64,000 bases of DNA from Candidatus Lachnoclostridium avicola (GCA_019114465.1 DXFM01000010.1:1-64000), one strand, 5' to 3'; positions 16,640-24,485 are shown, numbered from the stretch's first letter. Notes: generated by a model from the sequence alone, not told the origin. Made by a program: numbers and translations.

Positions 16640-17398
16640 CTAGTAAATATTGCAGCCGCTGAAAATCTCGATCATTTCCCGGCGCAGGTTGTTCATGATC
16701 TCCAGCCGCACCTGGGGCGGAAGCTCGTACACGTCCGTCTTGAACAGGTAGTTCTGAAGATCGATATCCTTGATCATCATCCTGGTGTGAAACAGGTTGG
16801 CCGCGTAGACATTGATATCCGCCGCGTCATACCGCTTCAGAATCTCCGGGGAAATGTAATCCTGGATGGACGTGACCCGGTGGTCCATAAACAGCTTTTT
16901 CCCGTCCACATCCCTGGTAAATCCCCGCACCCGGTAGTCCATGGTGATAATGTCCGAGTCAAAGGAAGAGATCAGGTAATCCAGGGTGGACAGGGGCGTG
17001 ATCTCCCCGCAGGTAGCCACGTCAATGTCCACACGGAACGTGGCCAGAAAGGTTTCCGGATGGTACTCCGGGTAAGTGTGAACCGTCACATGGCTCTTGT
17101 CCAGATGGGCCAGCTGGGTCTTTCCCGCCGGGATCATGGATCCTTCCGCGATGAGAATGGTCACGGAAGCTCCCTGAGGCTCGTAATCCTGGCAGGAAAT
17201 ATTGAGCACTTTGGCTCCGATCATGTCGGTGAGCGTCGTCAGAATGTTGGTCAGACGCTCGGAATTGTACTGGGAATCAATATAGGCAATGTAATCCTTC
17301 TGTTCTCTTGCTGTCTTTGCGTAGCACACATCATAGATGTTGAAGCTCAGGGCCTTCGTCAGGTTGTTGAAGCCGTACAGCCGCAGCTTGTCTCCCAT
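16640..17398 (-). CDS. speD: S-adenosylmethionine decarboxylase proenzyme (E. coli SpeD type)
   Basis: SpeD decarboxylates SAM with a self-made pyruvoyl cofactor to feed SpeE. The 252-aa product aligns by eye with E. coli SpeD: HLDKSHVTVHTYPE contains the self-cleavage site (Lys101-Ser102), and DYRVRGFTRDVDGKKLF is the core signature. I start it at 17398, behind AAAGGGGATT. The frame remains open to 17482, but that extension is translation of the 147-bp repeat. It is the first gene of the operon; a strong structured RNA gene and its terminator lie upstream. Confidence 0.94.
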   Translation of the reverse strand: MGDKLRLYGFNNLTKALSFNIYDVCYAKTAREQKDYIAYIDSQYNSERLTNILTTLTDMIGAKVLNISCQDYEPQGASVTILIAEGSMIPAGKTQLAHLDKSHVTVHTYPEYHPETFLATFRVDIDVATCGEITPLSTLDYLISSFDSDIITMDYRVRGFTRDVDGKKLFMDHRVTSIQDYISPEILKRYDAADINVYAANLFHTRMMIKDIDLQNYLFKTDVYELPPQVRLEIMNNLRREMIEIFSGCNIY

Positions 17399-17413
17399 AA
17401 AAATAATCCCCTT

Positions 17414-17560
17414 TCCCGTGAAAAATAATAAGAATCCTGCCTCGCAGGATTCTCCGCCTGCGGCGGGCGCTCTAAGCGCCATGTTCCCTTCCGCCGCAGT
17501 GCGATCCTGCGCAGAGCGCTTTTATTTCATAGGAACGAAGCTTCTATGAAATAAAAAAAG
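17414..17560 (-). repeat. 147-bp structured dispersed repeat, copy 2
   Basis: This is the better-folded copy of the element at 682-828. On the plus strand AGAATCCTGC/GCAGGATTCT (17431-17453) is a perfect hairpin with a 3-nt loop; GGCGCTC/GAGCGCC-type pairing follows (17465-17480); the far end is TATTTCATAG/CTATGAAATA (17523-17553). On the minus strand the last hairpin and T-rich run resemble a terminator 20-30 nt before the speD ribosome site. Its distal end falls in the T-tract of the upstream RNA terminator. No promoter is evident inside it. Confidence 0.88.
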
Positions 17561-17588
17561 GTAATGCGCACATCAGTACACATTACCT
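17553..17588 (-). terminator. Terminator of the structured RNA upstream of speD
   Basis: On the minus strand AGGTAATGTGTAC pairs with GTGCGCATTACCT (13 bp, two G-T) around TGAT and runs into seven T. Confidence 0.92.
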
Positions 17589-17945
17589 GTAACCATCGTC
17601 AAAATCCGAATACCCGCAGTCCGGGGGCGTAGATGCGGATGGGTATCCCCTTCCCGCATTCGGAGAAACCTTCCCCTTCTGCTTCCTGTTTTCGATACAG
17701 AGTCTGTACAGCAAATACCACTTTGACTACTCTTATTGACCGTTTTACAAGTTGATGTACGTATCCACGCACTGGTTGTAAAGTAACCAACTTATAAAAT
17801 TGAGCTTTTAACTCAATCAATAATGGCAACCTTCCGTTGCCGCTCGGCAGTTGACCCGGCTGTCCGTATGGCCTTAACCCGTCTCCGGGTGGTCTTAGAA
17901 ATATTTGCATGGATACTCTGTCGAAAACTCATATCACATGTCTAA
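17553..17945 (-). ncRNA. Candidate structured non-coding RNA, about 390 nt
   Basis: A consensus promoter (17951-17980) and a strong terminator (17553-17588) bound a transcript without a credible gene. The core is closed by a long-range stem: GTTTTCGACAGAGT (17928-17915) pairs with ACTCTGT-AT-CGAAAAC (17703-17688). Inside are CCCG-GAGA-CGGG (GNRA loop), GGCAAC/GTTGCC, TTGAG/CTCAA and TATAAGTTG/CAACTTGTA. A 3' domain has CCGAAT/ATTCGG and ATGCGG/CCGCAT stems. A 103-codon open frame (17599-17910) crosses these stems and has no ribosome site. Size and terminal stem would suit the clostridial raiA RNA, but I cannot confirm that; it lacks RNase P and tmRNA signatures. Confidence 0.72.
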
Positions 17946-17950
17946 ATTAC

Positions 17951-17980
17951 TATATATCATATAAAAGGCGGAATTGTCAA
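17951..17980 (-). promoter_or_regulatory. Strong sigma-A promoter of the structured RNA
   Basis: On the minus strand TTGACA (17980-17975) is followed after 18 nt by TATATA (17956-17951), in an AT-rich run. Confidence 0.8.
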
Positions 17981-18013
17981 GAATTATACGCCCGATTATT
18001 CCCTCTGCGGGCC

Positions 18014-18757
18014 TCATTTTTCCGGGCGGCCATCCCGGCAGAGCTCTCCGAACCGCCGGAATATTTCCAGCATCTGTCCGTTCCCGAAGGCAGCCATCAT
18101 CTCTGGATGCCACTGCACGCCGCACATAAAAGTTCCGCTCTTTTTCTCAATGCACTCCGGGATGCCGTCCGCCGCCGACGCAGTCACCCGAAATTCTTCC
18201 GCCGCCTCCCGGATCCCCTGGTGGTGAAACGAGTTGACCATGATCCGCTGGGGAAGAATGGATCCGATGAAGCTGTCCGGCTCCACAGTGATCTCATGAG
18301 ACGGATTGTATCTCGGAGCCTTCTGCATGTGCATGAACACCCCCGGCTTCTGGCTCTCCATATCCTGGTAGAGGGTTCCCCCAAACGCCACGTTCAGAGC
18401 CTGAATCCCCTTGCAGATGCCCAGCACCGGTTTTCCCATCTCATCGGCGGCGCGGATCACTTCCATATAAAAACGGTCCACCTCCGCCATGACAAAGCCC
18501 AGGCCCGGCCGGGGCTGTTCCCCGTAAAGAGCCGGATCAATGTCATATCCGCCGGACAAAAGCACACCATCCATACACTCCAGCTGCTCCCTCACATCCT
18601 CCGTCCCATCCCCGGGCGGCAGAAGAAAGGGGATACATCCCGCCTTCTCCAGGCTCACAATATAATCCTGATTCACGTATGAACGGTACAGCCCCGGCAT
18701 AACGCCGCCTTCCACAATCTCAATATTGGCCGCAATTCCTATCTTTGGCTTTCTCAT
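18014..18757 (-). CDS. Gamma-glutamyl-gamma-aminobutyrate hydrolase family class-I amidotransferase
   Basis: A 247-aa member of the PuuD group, which hydrolyses gamma-glutamyl-GABA in putrescine breakdown; other members act on other gamma-glutamyl amides. The triad is visible: nucleophile Cys in LGICKGIQALNVAFGG and His-Glu in GVQWHPEMM. GVLLSGGYDIDP is typical of the family. It lies next to the polyamine operon on the same strand but has its own promoter, so a role in polyamine or GABA metabolism is only suggested. No puuA/B/C genes are nearby. Confidence 0.85.
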   Translation of the reverse strand: MRKPKIGIAANIEIVEGGVMPGLYRSYVNQDYIVSLEKAGCIPFLLPPGDGTEDVREQLECMDGVLLSGGYDIDPALYGEQPRPGLGFVMAEVDRFYMEVIRAADEMGKPVLGICKGIQALNVAFGGTLYQDMESQKPGVFMHMQKAPRYNPSHEITVEPDSFIGSILPQRIMVNSFHHQGIREAAEEFRVTASAADGIPECIEKKSGTFMCGVQWHPEMMAAFGNGQMLEIFRRFGELCRDGRPEK

Positions 18758-18791
18758 ATCTGTCTGTTCCTTTCTCTCCTGCGTTTTCCTA

Positions 18792-18820
18792 ATTATACAC
18801 GGCCATCTGAAAAATGAAAA
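18792..18820 (-). promoter_or_regulatory. Probable promoter of the PuuD-like gene
   Basis: On the minus strand TATAAT (18797-18792) lies 17 nt after TTTTCA, a weak -35. The leader would be about 28 nt. Confidence 0.5.
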
Positions 18821-18845
18821 GCAGATCCAGTTTTTTTAGTACGCA

Positions 18846-18861
18846 AAAGCGTTAAAGCGTT
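18846..18861 (+). promoter_or_regulatory. Tandem 8-bp direct repeat upstream of the ABC importer promoter
   Basis: AAAGCGTT occurs twice head to tail, ending 13 nt before the -35 box at 18875. The location fits an operator for a regulator that I cannot name. Confidence 0.35.
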
Positions 18862-18874
18862 GCGGTTTAAACTG

Positions 18875-18903
18875 TTGACACATGCCCACTGCGATGGTAT
18901 GAT
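18875..18903 (+). promoter_or_regulatory. Consensus sigma-A promoter of the ABC importer operon
   Basis: TTGACA (18875-18880), 17 nt, TATGAT (18898-18903). The leader to the ATG at 18943 is about 33 nt and carries AGGGGAA. Confidence 0.85.
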
Positions 18904-18942
18904 ACTACCTACCAGACTATTACAAGAAAAGGGGAAGTAATT

Positions 18943-19989
18943 ATGAAAAAACATCTGAAAAAAGCGGCTGCCCTGTCCATGGCGGCCATCATGGCGGCGG
19001 CTGCGGCCGGCTGCGGCTCTTCTTCCACGGAAACAGCGGCAGAGACCTCCGCTGAGACTGAGGCGGCGGATTCTTCTGAAGCATCGGAAAGCAGTTCCGG
19101 CGGGGAAGCCGCAGACGGCACCACCTATCGGATCGGCCTTCTCCAGTACGTGCAGCACGACGCCCTGGACAAGTGCCGGGACGGTTTTATCGCTGCCCTG
19201 GAGGATTCCGGCATCTCCTATGAGCTGGACGATCAGAACGCGGCGGGAGACACTCCCACCTGCACCACCATCGCCCAGAAATTTGTCAATGACGGGGACG
19301 ATCTGATCTTCGCCATCGCCACCCCCGCCGCCCAGGCCTGCGCCGCTGAGACGGAGGACATCCCCATCGTTCTCACAGCGGTAACCGACCCGGCCGCTTC
19401 CGGACTGGTGGAGACCAACGAACAGCCCGGCGGCAACGTGACCGGTTCCTCTGACCTGACTCCTGTCGCCGATCAGATCGGCCTGTTAAAGCAGATCTTC
19501 CCGGACGCCCAGACCGTGGGAATCCTCTACTGTTCCGCAGAGTCCAACTCTGAGATCCAGGCTCAGATGGCTAGAGAAGCCTGTGAGGCCGCCGGTATGA
19601 CAGCTGTGGACTACACCGTAGCCACCTCCAACGACATTCAGACCGTGGTGGAATCCATGGTGGGCAACGTGGATGTGATTTACACCCCCACAGACAATGT
19701 GATCGCCGCCGGTATGCCCACAGTGGCCATGATCGCCAACGCCAACGGACTTCCCACCATCGTGGGCGAGGAAGGCATGTGCACCGCCGGCGGACTTGCC
19801 ACCTATACCATCGACTACGAGGAACTGGGCCGCATAGCCGGAGAAATGGCCGTGGAAATTCTCACGGAAGGCGCTTCTCCCGCAGACATGCCCATTGAAT
19901 ACTATCCGTCCGACAAGCTTCGCCTGGTGGTAAACGAGGACACTGCCGCGGAGCTGGGCGTGGATGTTTCCGGCCTGGAGATGGAATAA
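18943..19989 (+). CDS. ABC transporter substrate-binding lipoprotein (ABC_sub_bind family, TrpX-like)
   Basis: A 348-aa surface lipoprotein: basic N-terminus, hydrophobic stretch and lipobox AAAAGC with the lipid Cys near residue 25, then a Ser/Glu-rich linker (about 26-53). The mature part (RIGLLQYVQHDALDKCRDGFIAAL ... VGILYCSAESNS ... PTIVGEEGM) fits the family found with two-gene permease/ATPase systems such as TrpXYZ. Ligands of this family include aromatic amino acids, but no T-box is present here, so the ligand is unknown. Two partner genes follow directly. Confidence 0.9.
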   Translation: MKKHLKKAAALSMAAIMAAAAAGCGSSSTETAAETSAETEAADSSEASESSSGGEAADGTTYRIGLLQYVQHDALDKCRDGFIAALEDSGISYELDDQNAAGDTPTCTTIAQKFVNDGDDLIFAIATPAAQACAAETEDIPIVLTAVTDPAASGLVETNEQPGGNVTGSSDLTPVADQIGLLKQIFPDAQTVGILYCSAESNSEIQAQMAREACEAAGMTAVDYTVATSNDIQTVVESMVGNVDVIYTPTDNVIAAGMPTVAMIANANGLPTIVGEEGMCTAGGLATYTIDYEELGRIAGEMAVEILTEGASPADMPIEYYPSDKLRLVVNEDTAAELGVDVSGLEME

Positions 19990-20046
19990 AGAATCGGTCG
20001 GACTCTGATCGAACAAATATGAAATTGGAAGGATTGGAAAAGTGAA

Positions 20047-21069
20047 ATGAACATAAACGGATTGATGGGATCCCTGCAGAGCGGGGTGGCCCAGGGCGTG
20101 CTCTGGGGCATCATGGTGCTGGGCGTATACATCACTTATAAACTTCTGGATATCCCGGATCTGACGGCAGACGGAAGCTTTACCCTGGGCGGCTGTGTCA
20201 CCACTGTGGCCATCCTGTCCGGCATTCCGCCGGTTCCCGCCACCCTCATGGGTATGGGCGCCGGATTTCTGGCAGGGGCTGTCACCGGCATTCTCCACAC
20301 CGTCTTTGAGATCCCGGCTATTCTGGCGGGAATTCTGACCCAGATCGGCCTGTGGTCCGTAAACCTGCGGATCATGGGCGGAAAGGCCAACAACCCCCTG
20401 TTAAAGGCGGACACCACCGTCTCCTTCTTCACCGACTGGCTGGGCATCAGCAACTCCCAGGCTTCCATGCTGGTGGGAATCCTGCTGGTAATCCTGGTGA
20501 TCCTGATCCTGTACTGGTTTTTCGGCACAGAGATCGGCTCCGCCCTGCGGGCCACCGGCGACAACGAGGACATGATCCGGGCTCTGGGAGTCAACACCGG
20601 CCACACCAAGCTTCTTGCCCTGGCCATCTCCAACGCCCTCATCGGCCTCTCCGGCGCCATGATTGCCCAGATGCAGAAATACGCCGACATCAACATGGGC
20701 CGTGGCGCCATCGTCATCGGTCTGGCGGCCATCGTCATCGGTGAGGTTCTCCTGGGACGTCTGGTGAAGAATTTCGGCTTTAAGCTGTTTTCCGCCATCC
20801 TTGGCTCCATCGTCTATTTTATCATTCAGGCTCTGGTACTCCGGTTCGGCATGGACGCCAACGACATGAAACTTCTCTCCGCCATCATGGTGGCGGCAGC
20901 TCTGGCCATTCCCGTGGCCATGAGCCGGTACAATCAGAAAAAATCCTACTCTCCCAATGATCTCTACGCGGAGGAACACCGGCTGGCAAAACAGGCCGGC
21001 GCTTCATCCGGATCTTCGGCGGCGGGAACCGCCGGCGGACAGGCGGACAGCAAAGGAGGAGAACAATGA
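20047..21069 (+). CDS. ABC transporter permease (BPD_transp_2 family)
   Basis: A 340-aa integral membrane protein with about eight or nine hydrophobic helices. It shows the family pattern TADGSFTLGGCVTT near the N-terminus and GSALRATGDNEDMIRALGVNT, the cytoplasmic loop that contacts the ATPase. The C-terminus is a soluble tail with a Gly/Ser/Ala-rich stretch. It starts 57 nt after the binding-protein gene and overlaps the ATPase gene by four bases (ATGA). Confidence 0.93.
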   Translation: MNINGLMGSLQSGVAQGVLWGIMVLGVYITYKLLDIPDLTADGSFTLGGCVTTVAILSGIPPVPATLMGMGAGFLAGAVTGILHTVFEIPAILAGILTQIGLWSVNLRIMGGKANNPLLKADTTVSFFTDWLGISNSQASMLVGILLVILVILILYWFFGTEIGSALRATGDNEDMIRALGVNTGHTKLLALAISNALIGLSGAMIAQMQKYADINMGRGAIVIGLAAIVIGEVLLGRLVKNFGFKLFSAILGSIVYFIIQALVLRFGMDANDMKLLSAIMVAAALAIPVAMSRYNQKKSYSPNDLYAEEHRLAKQAGASSGSSAAGTAGGQADSKGGEQ

Positions 21070-21860
21070 TCGAGATCACGCACGTTTCCAAAACCTTTAA
21101 TAAAGGAACCATCAACGAAAAGCGGGCCCTGGACGATCTGAACCTGAAGCTGAATGAGGGGGATTTTGTCACCATCATCGGCGGCAACGGCGCAGGAAAG
21201 TCCACCATGCTCAACGCCATCGCCGGCACCTATCCGGTGGATTGCGGCACCATCGTCATCGACGGGGTCAACGTGACCCTTCAGCCGGAGCACAAGCGGG
21301 CCAGATTCATCGGCCGCGTCTTCCAGGATCCCATGAAGGGCACCTGTGCCGGGATGCAGATTGAGGAAAACCTGGCTCTGGCCAAGAGGCGGGGAATGCG
21401 CCGTGGACTGGGCTGGCAGTTAAACGACGTGGAGCGCTCCATGTACCGGGAGCAGCTCTCCACCCTGGGACTGGGGCTGGAGACCCGCCTCTCCGACAAA
21501 GTGGGCCTTCTCTCCGGCGGTCAGCGCCAGGCAGTCACCCTGCTCATGGCCACCCTTCAGAAGCCAAAGCTTCTTCTCTTAGACGAGCACACCGCCGCCC
21601 TGGACCCGGCAACCGCCGCCAAAGTGCTGCGCCTGACCAGAGAGATCGTGGAAGGCCATCACCTGACCGCCCTCATGGTCACCCACAACATGAAGGATGC
21701 CCTGACCATCGGCAACCGCCTGATTATGATGGATCACGGCACCATCATCTACGATGTGAGCGGTGAGGAGAAAAAGCGGCTGACAGTGGAAGATCTTCTG
21801 GTGAAGTTTGAGGAGGCCAGCGGAGAGGCCTTTGCCAACGACCGGATGATGCTCTCCTGA
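21066..21860 (+). CDS. ABC transporter ATP-binding protein
   Basis: A 264-aa ATPase subunit for the importer. Walker A is GGNGAGKST, the signature LSGGQRQAV, Walker B KLLLLDEHTAALD, and the switch His lies in ALMVTHNMKDA. It is last in the operon; a 21-bp hairpin terminator follows about 40 nt downstream. Confidence 0.95.
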   Translation: MIEITHVSKTFNKGTINEKRALDDLNLKLNEGDFVTIIGGNGAGKSTMLNAIAGTYPVDCGTIVIDGVNVTLQPEHKRARFIGRVFQDPMKGTCAGMQIEENLALAKRRGMRRGLGWQLNDVERSMYREQLSTLGLGLETRLSDKVGLLSGGQRQAVTLLMATLQKPKLLLLDEHTAALDPATAAKVLRLTREIVEGHHLTALMVTHNMKDALTIGNRLIMMDHGTIIYDVSGEEKKRLTVEDLLVKFEEASGEAFANDRMMLS

Positions 21861-21895
21861 GAAAACGGATTTTCACAGTCCTATTTCCATATGCA

Positions 21896-21950
21896 GAACA
21901 GGCCGCCCGGCCGGGAACACATGAGTTTCCCGGCCGGGCGGCCTGTTTTT
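21896..21950 (+). terminator. Very stable terminator after the ABC importer operon
   Basis: AACAGGCCGCCCGGCCGGGAA and its exact complement form a 21-bp stem around CACATGAG-type loop, followed by TTTTTA. It lies between convergent genes and ends at the stop of the CatB-like gene. Confidence 0.93.
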
Positions 21951-22575
21951 ATCCTTCCAGCATCCCGATCTGCCCGGACTGGATAGCCTGGATGTTCATT
22001 TGGATTTTTTCCTCCGGCCAGTCCCACCATCTGATTTTTAACAGATCAGATACCATATCCTCAGGAAATCGTCTGCGGATTGGCTTTGCCGGAACTCCTC
22101 CCACAATCGTGTAGGGCGGCACATCTTTCGTCACCACAGCCCGGGCGCCGATAACTGCCCCGTCTCCGATGGTGACGCCGGCCATAATCACCGCCTCATA
22201 TCCGATCCACACATCATTTCCGATGACAATGTCTCCCTTTTTATCCCAGGCCTTTGCCACATCCCGGATATCCAGTCCCCACTCCTCATAAAAGATGGGG
22301 AAGGGGTAGGTGGACAGGGATGACTGCCTGTGATAGGCGCTGGTGAGCAGGAACTTCGCCCCGCAGGCAATGGAGCAGAATTTTCCAATAATCAGCCGGT
22401 CCTGGTTCACCGGATAGTGATACAGCACATTGTTTTTCTCAAACAGCCGGGGATCATTTACAAAGTCATTGTACATGGTATAATCTCCCACAGTGATGCC
22501 CGGATCCGTGACGACATTTTTCAGATAAACCGTCTGGGAATCATTTCCGCGGGGATAAATTTTGTCTGGATTCAT
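21949..22575 (-). CDS. CatB-related O-acetyltransferase (Vat/xenobiotic acetyltransferase type)
   Basis: A 208-aa left-handed beta-helix acetyltransferase. Hexapeptide repeats are clear ([20 protein letters not shown], then [13 protein letters not shown]), [17 protein letters not shown] precedes the catalytic His loop (SAYHRQSS), and DIRWWDWP-like [12 protein letters not shown] closes the fold. Family members acetylate chloramphenicol or streptogramin A; many chromosomal relatives have unknown substrates, so resistance is possible but unproven. It follows the amide hydrolase gene by 14 nt with GGAGGAG before the ATG, suggesting one transcript. Confidence 0.88.
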   Translation of the reverse strand: MNPDKIYPRGNDSQTVYLKNVVTDPGITVGDYTMYNDFVNDPRLFEKNNVLYHYPVNQDRLIIGKFCSIACGAKFLLTSAYHRQSSLSTYPFPIFYEEWGLDIRDVAKAWDKKGDIVIGNDVWIGYEAVIMAGVTIGDGAVIGARAVVTKDVPPYTIVGGVPAKPIRRRFPEDMVSDLLKIRWWDWPEEKIQMNIQAIQSGQIGMLEG

Positions 22576-22589
22576 AGTCTCCTCCTCTC

Positions 22590-23294
22590 TCAGGACCTGG
22601 AAAACCGATAGACTTTTACATGGTCAAAGTCGTTGTTCTCCACATAGTAAACGGCCTGCTCGTTCATGGAACAGACGAAGGAAAGTCTTGTAGCCCAGGG
22701 ACCTTCCTGCCGCACTTCCCGCAGAATGATTAATCCGTCGGAGACGGAAAAATTGTCTCCATAACCTTCCAGCATACGATCTGCTCTCTCATACCGGTCA
22801 TCTCCAGGCACAAGATAGGGACGGGTACTGGCCGGATCCAGAAGGGAATAATTGGTGATCAGGGAATAGTTTCCCTCGTCCTCCCGCCAGCCGATCCCCG
22901 GCTCCACAATCAGAGTCCGTCCCTGCCGGTCAGACAGCATGGCCTGCATGGTCGCGTCCGGGGCGTAGACAATTTTTTTCGTTTTTACCAGACGAAGAGC
23001 TTCGTCATAGCTGATCCTGGCCCGAATGAACTCCTCCGTCAGCTCAGCGATGGTCAGACAGCCGCTGCCGCACTCCCAGACTCCCGCCGGACTGCCGTGA
23101 ACGTACAGTAGCGTGCCCGCATTGCCATTTCGATGTACTCCGTGGTAAGAGTGCCGCACTCCGTCCGGCCGGAGAATGCCGATATAAAAGCAGTCCTTCT
23201 CCTCTATGATCCGGTGATTCCACACCGCGGGATCAATGTCAAAATTAAATCCTGTAATCACGTCGTTTCCGCGATAGACAAATCGGGTGCACAT
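22590..23294 (-). CDS. Linear amide C-N hydrolase (choloylglycine hydrolase/penicillin V acylase family)
   Basis: A 234-aa Ntn hydrolase. The protein begins MCTRF, so removal of Met would expose the catalytic Cys2, and Arg/Asp partners are seen in TGFNFDID near residue 17. Family members hydrolyse bile-salt amides, penicillin V or N-acyl-homoserine lactones; at 234 aa this one is shorter than typical bile-salt hydrolases (about 320 aa), so I do not call it one. It is followed by the CatB-like gene. Confidence 0.82.
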   Translation of the reverse strand: MCTRFVYRGNDVITGFNFDIDPAVWNHRIIEEKDCFYIGILRPDGVRHSYHGVHRNGNAGTLLYVHGSPAGVWECGSGCLTIAELTEEFIRARISYDEALRLVKTKKIVYAPDATMQAMLSDRQGRTLIVEPGIGWREDEGNYSLITNYSLLDPASTRPYLVPGDDRYERADRMLEGYGDNFSVSDGLIILREVRQEGPWATRLSFVCSMNEQAVYYVENNDFDHVKVYRFSRS

Positions 23295-23399
23295 AGGCGT
23301 TTCCTCCTGTCATGTATTTTTCTCCGTCTATCTTACCTCCGCCGCCGCAGCTTTTCTATCCACCAAACATTACAGAAGCAATCAGTATACAGGATAAAT

Positions 23400-23432
23400 A
23401 AAAACAGAGGCTGCAATGCTGCAGCCCCTGAC
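23400..23432 (-). terminator. Terminator after the CD3324-like gene
   Basis: On the minus strand AGGGGCTGCA/TGCAGCCTCT forms a hairpin followed by GTTTTTATT, starting just past the stop at 23435. Confidence 0.85.
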
Positions 23433-23434
23433 AT

Positions 23435-23698
23435 CTATTTCTGATAAATAATTTTCCGAATGGCATACACGGACAGGCAGAATTTTTCTGCCAGCTCATC
23501 CATGGAAGCGCCATTTCTGTACTCCTCGGTAATTTGGCGATTCCGCCGGATCAGCTCCTCCCGGTAACCGGATACCTCTCCCCAGGATTTTGGCCGTGCC
23601 TGATCGGTGGGAACATAAATATATCCTCCCTGGATATAATTCTGCAGCTCCCTGACCAGCCCATCGGGAAGAAGATTCTTTGCGTTTATATATTTCAT
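23435..23698 (-). CDS. CD3324-like small HTH protein (Mor activator-like)
   Basis: An 87-aa protein. The C-terminal half (RNRQITEEYRNGASMDELAEKFCLSVYAIRKIIYQK) is a helix-turn-helix of the Mor/C transcription activator type, and the N-terminal half has the conserved GGYIYVPTD motif of a widespread clostridial small-protein family. Target and function are unknown. AAGGAGGAAG precedes the ATG. A second putative dispersed repeat lies just upstream (23722-23830). Confidence 0.8.
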   Translation of the reverse strand: MKYINAKNLLPDGLVRELQNYIQGGYIYVPTDQARPKSWGEVSGYREELIRRNRQITEEYRNGASMDELAEKFCLSVYAIRKIIYQK

Positions 23699-23721
23699 GC
23701 GGCTTCCTCCTTGAGATAATA

Positions 23722-23830
23722 ATCTTAAGGCGGCAAAGCCGGCATTTTTCTGCGGCGGTGATTACTCCATGCAGGCGCCGCAGTCTGCCGGCCTTGCATG
23801 GAGCCTCACTTCGTTGCGTTTTGTCATTTC
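23722..23830 (-). repeat. Putative second structured repeat upstream of the CD3324-like gene
   Basis: CTCCATGCA (23765-23773) pairs with TGCATGGAG (23795-23803) around a GC-rich core, flanked by GGCGGCAAAGCCGGC-type pairing (23729-23743). Only one copy is in this window. I believe similar stretches recur ahead of other clostridial genes, but that is recollection and is not shown here. Like the 147-bp repeat it ends just before a minus-strand ribosome site. No gene is visible between 23699 and 23936. Confidence 0.4.
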
Positions 23831-23936
23831 CACCACTTCTTTCTGTTCGGAATGATTCCATCATATCACCGAAACAGAGAGAACTCAATCCTCTTTCCCG
23901 ATTCCTGCGCTATGTCATGCCTTCCTCTGAAACATC

Positions 23937-24485
23937 CTATCCTTCCATCTGCCGTCCCAGAAATCCGGCAGCGGTGGAGGCCAGCTTGATCTCCCCATCC
24001 CCGAATTTTGCCCTCGGCTCCCGGCTCAAAAGGGCCACCGCCCCGATGGCGTCCCCCTCGCAGATAATGGGAGCGATCACCTCCGCCGTGATTCCCTCCG
24101 GCTCCTCCGCTGTGATGGGAATATAGCTTTTCTCGTCGCCCGTGGCATTGATTAAGGTCCGCTCGGAAATAGCCTGCTCCAGCTGGTGGCTGATGGCCTT
24201 CAAAAGCATATCTTTTTTGGATCCTCCGGCAACGGCGATCACCTGATCCCGGTCGGTGATGCAGACCATTTTCCCGGTGGTCTGGGCCATGGCCTCGGCA
24301 TACTGACCGGCAAAGGCGGTCAGCTCCACCATGGGGGAATACTTTTTTAATATGATCTCTCCCTCTCTGTCGGTAAATATTTCCAGCGGCGTCCCTTCCC
24401 TCAGACGCAGCGTCCGCCGGATCTCCTTCGGAATGACCACCCGGCCCAGATCGTCAATTCTTCGCACAATGCCCGTAGCTTTCAT
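23937..24485 (-). CDS. spoVT: Stage V sporulation protein T
   Basis: SpoVT is a forespore transcription factor that tunes sigma-G-dependent genes. The 182-aa product begins MKATGIVRRIDDLGRVVIPK, the AbrB-type swapped-hairpin DNA-binding domain nearly identical in all SpoVT, followed by a GAF-like domain (about residues 55-180). The start at 24485 follows GGAGGAATTTATT; an upstream frame to 24515 is not needed. It stands between the nitroreductase gene and the accessory region. Confidence 0.97.
   Translation of the reverse strand: MKATGIVRRIDDLGRVVIPKEIRRTLRLREGTPLEIFTDREGEIILKKYSPMVELTAFAGQYAEAMAQTTGKMVCITDRDQVIAVAGGSKKDMLLKAISHQLEQAISERTLINATGDEKSYIPITAEEPEGITAEVIAPIICEGDAIGAVALLSREPRAKFGDGEIKLASTAAGFLGRQMEG

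Noticed and set aside
17399-17482. N-terminal extension of SpeD
   Set aside because: Same reason: it is repeat sequence in frame, absent from known SpeD proteins.
17599-17910. A 103-codon minus-strand open frame upstream of speD
   Set aside because: It has no ribosome site, crosses several base-paired stems between a promoter and a terminator, and its composition follows the RNA structure; I treat it as non-coding RNA.
18943-19000. T-box leader for the TrpX-like importer
   Set aside because: Only about 33 nt separate promoter and start, with none of the T-box motifs.
22590-23294. Bile salt hydrolase call
   Set aside because: The Ntn Cys is present but the protein is about 90 residues shorter than typical bile salt hydrolases and the substrate-loop residues cannot be matched with confidence.
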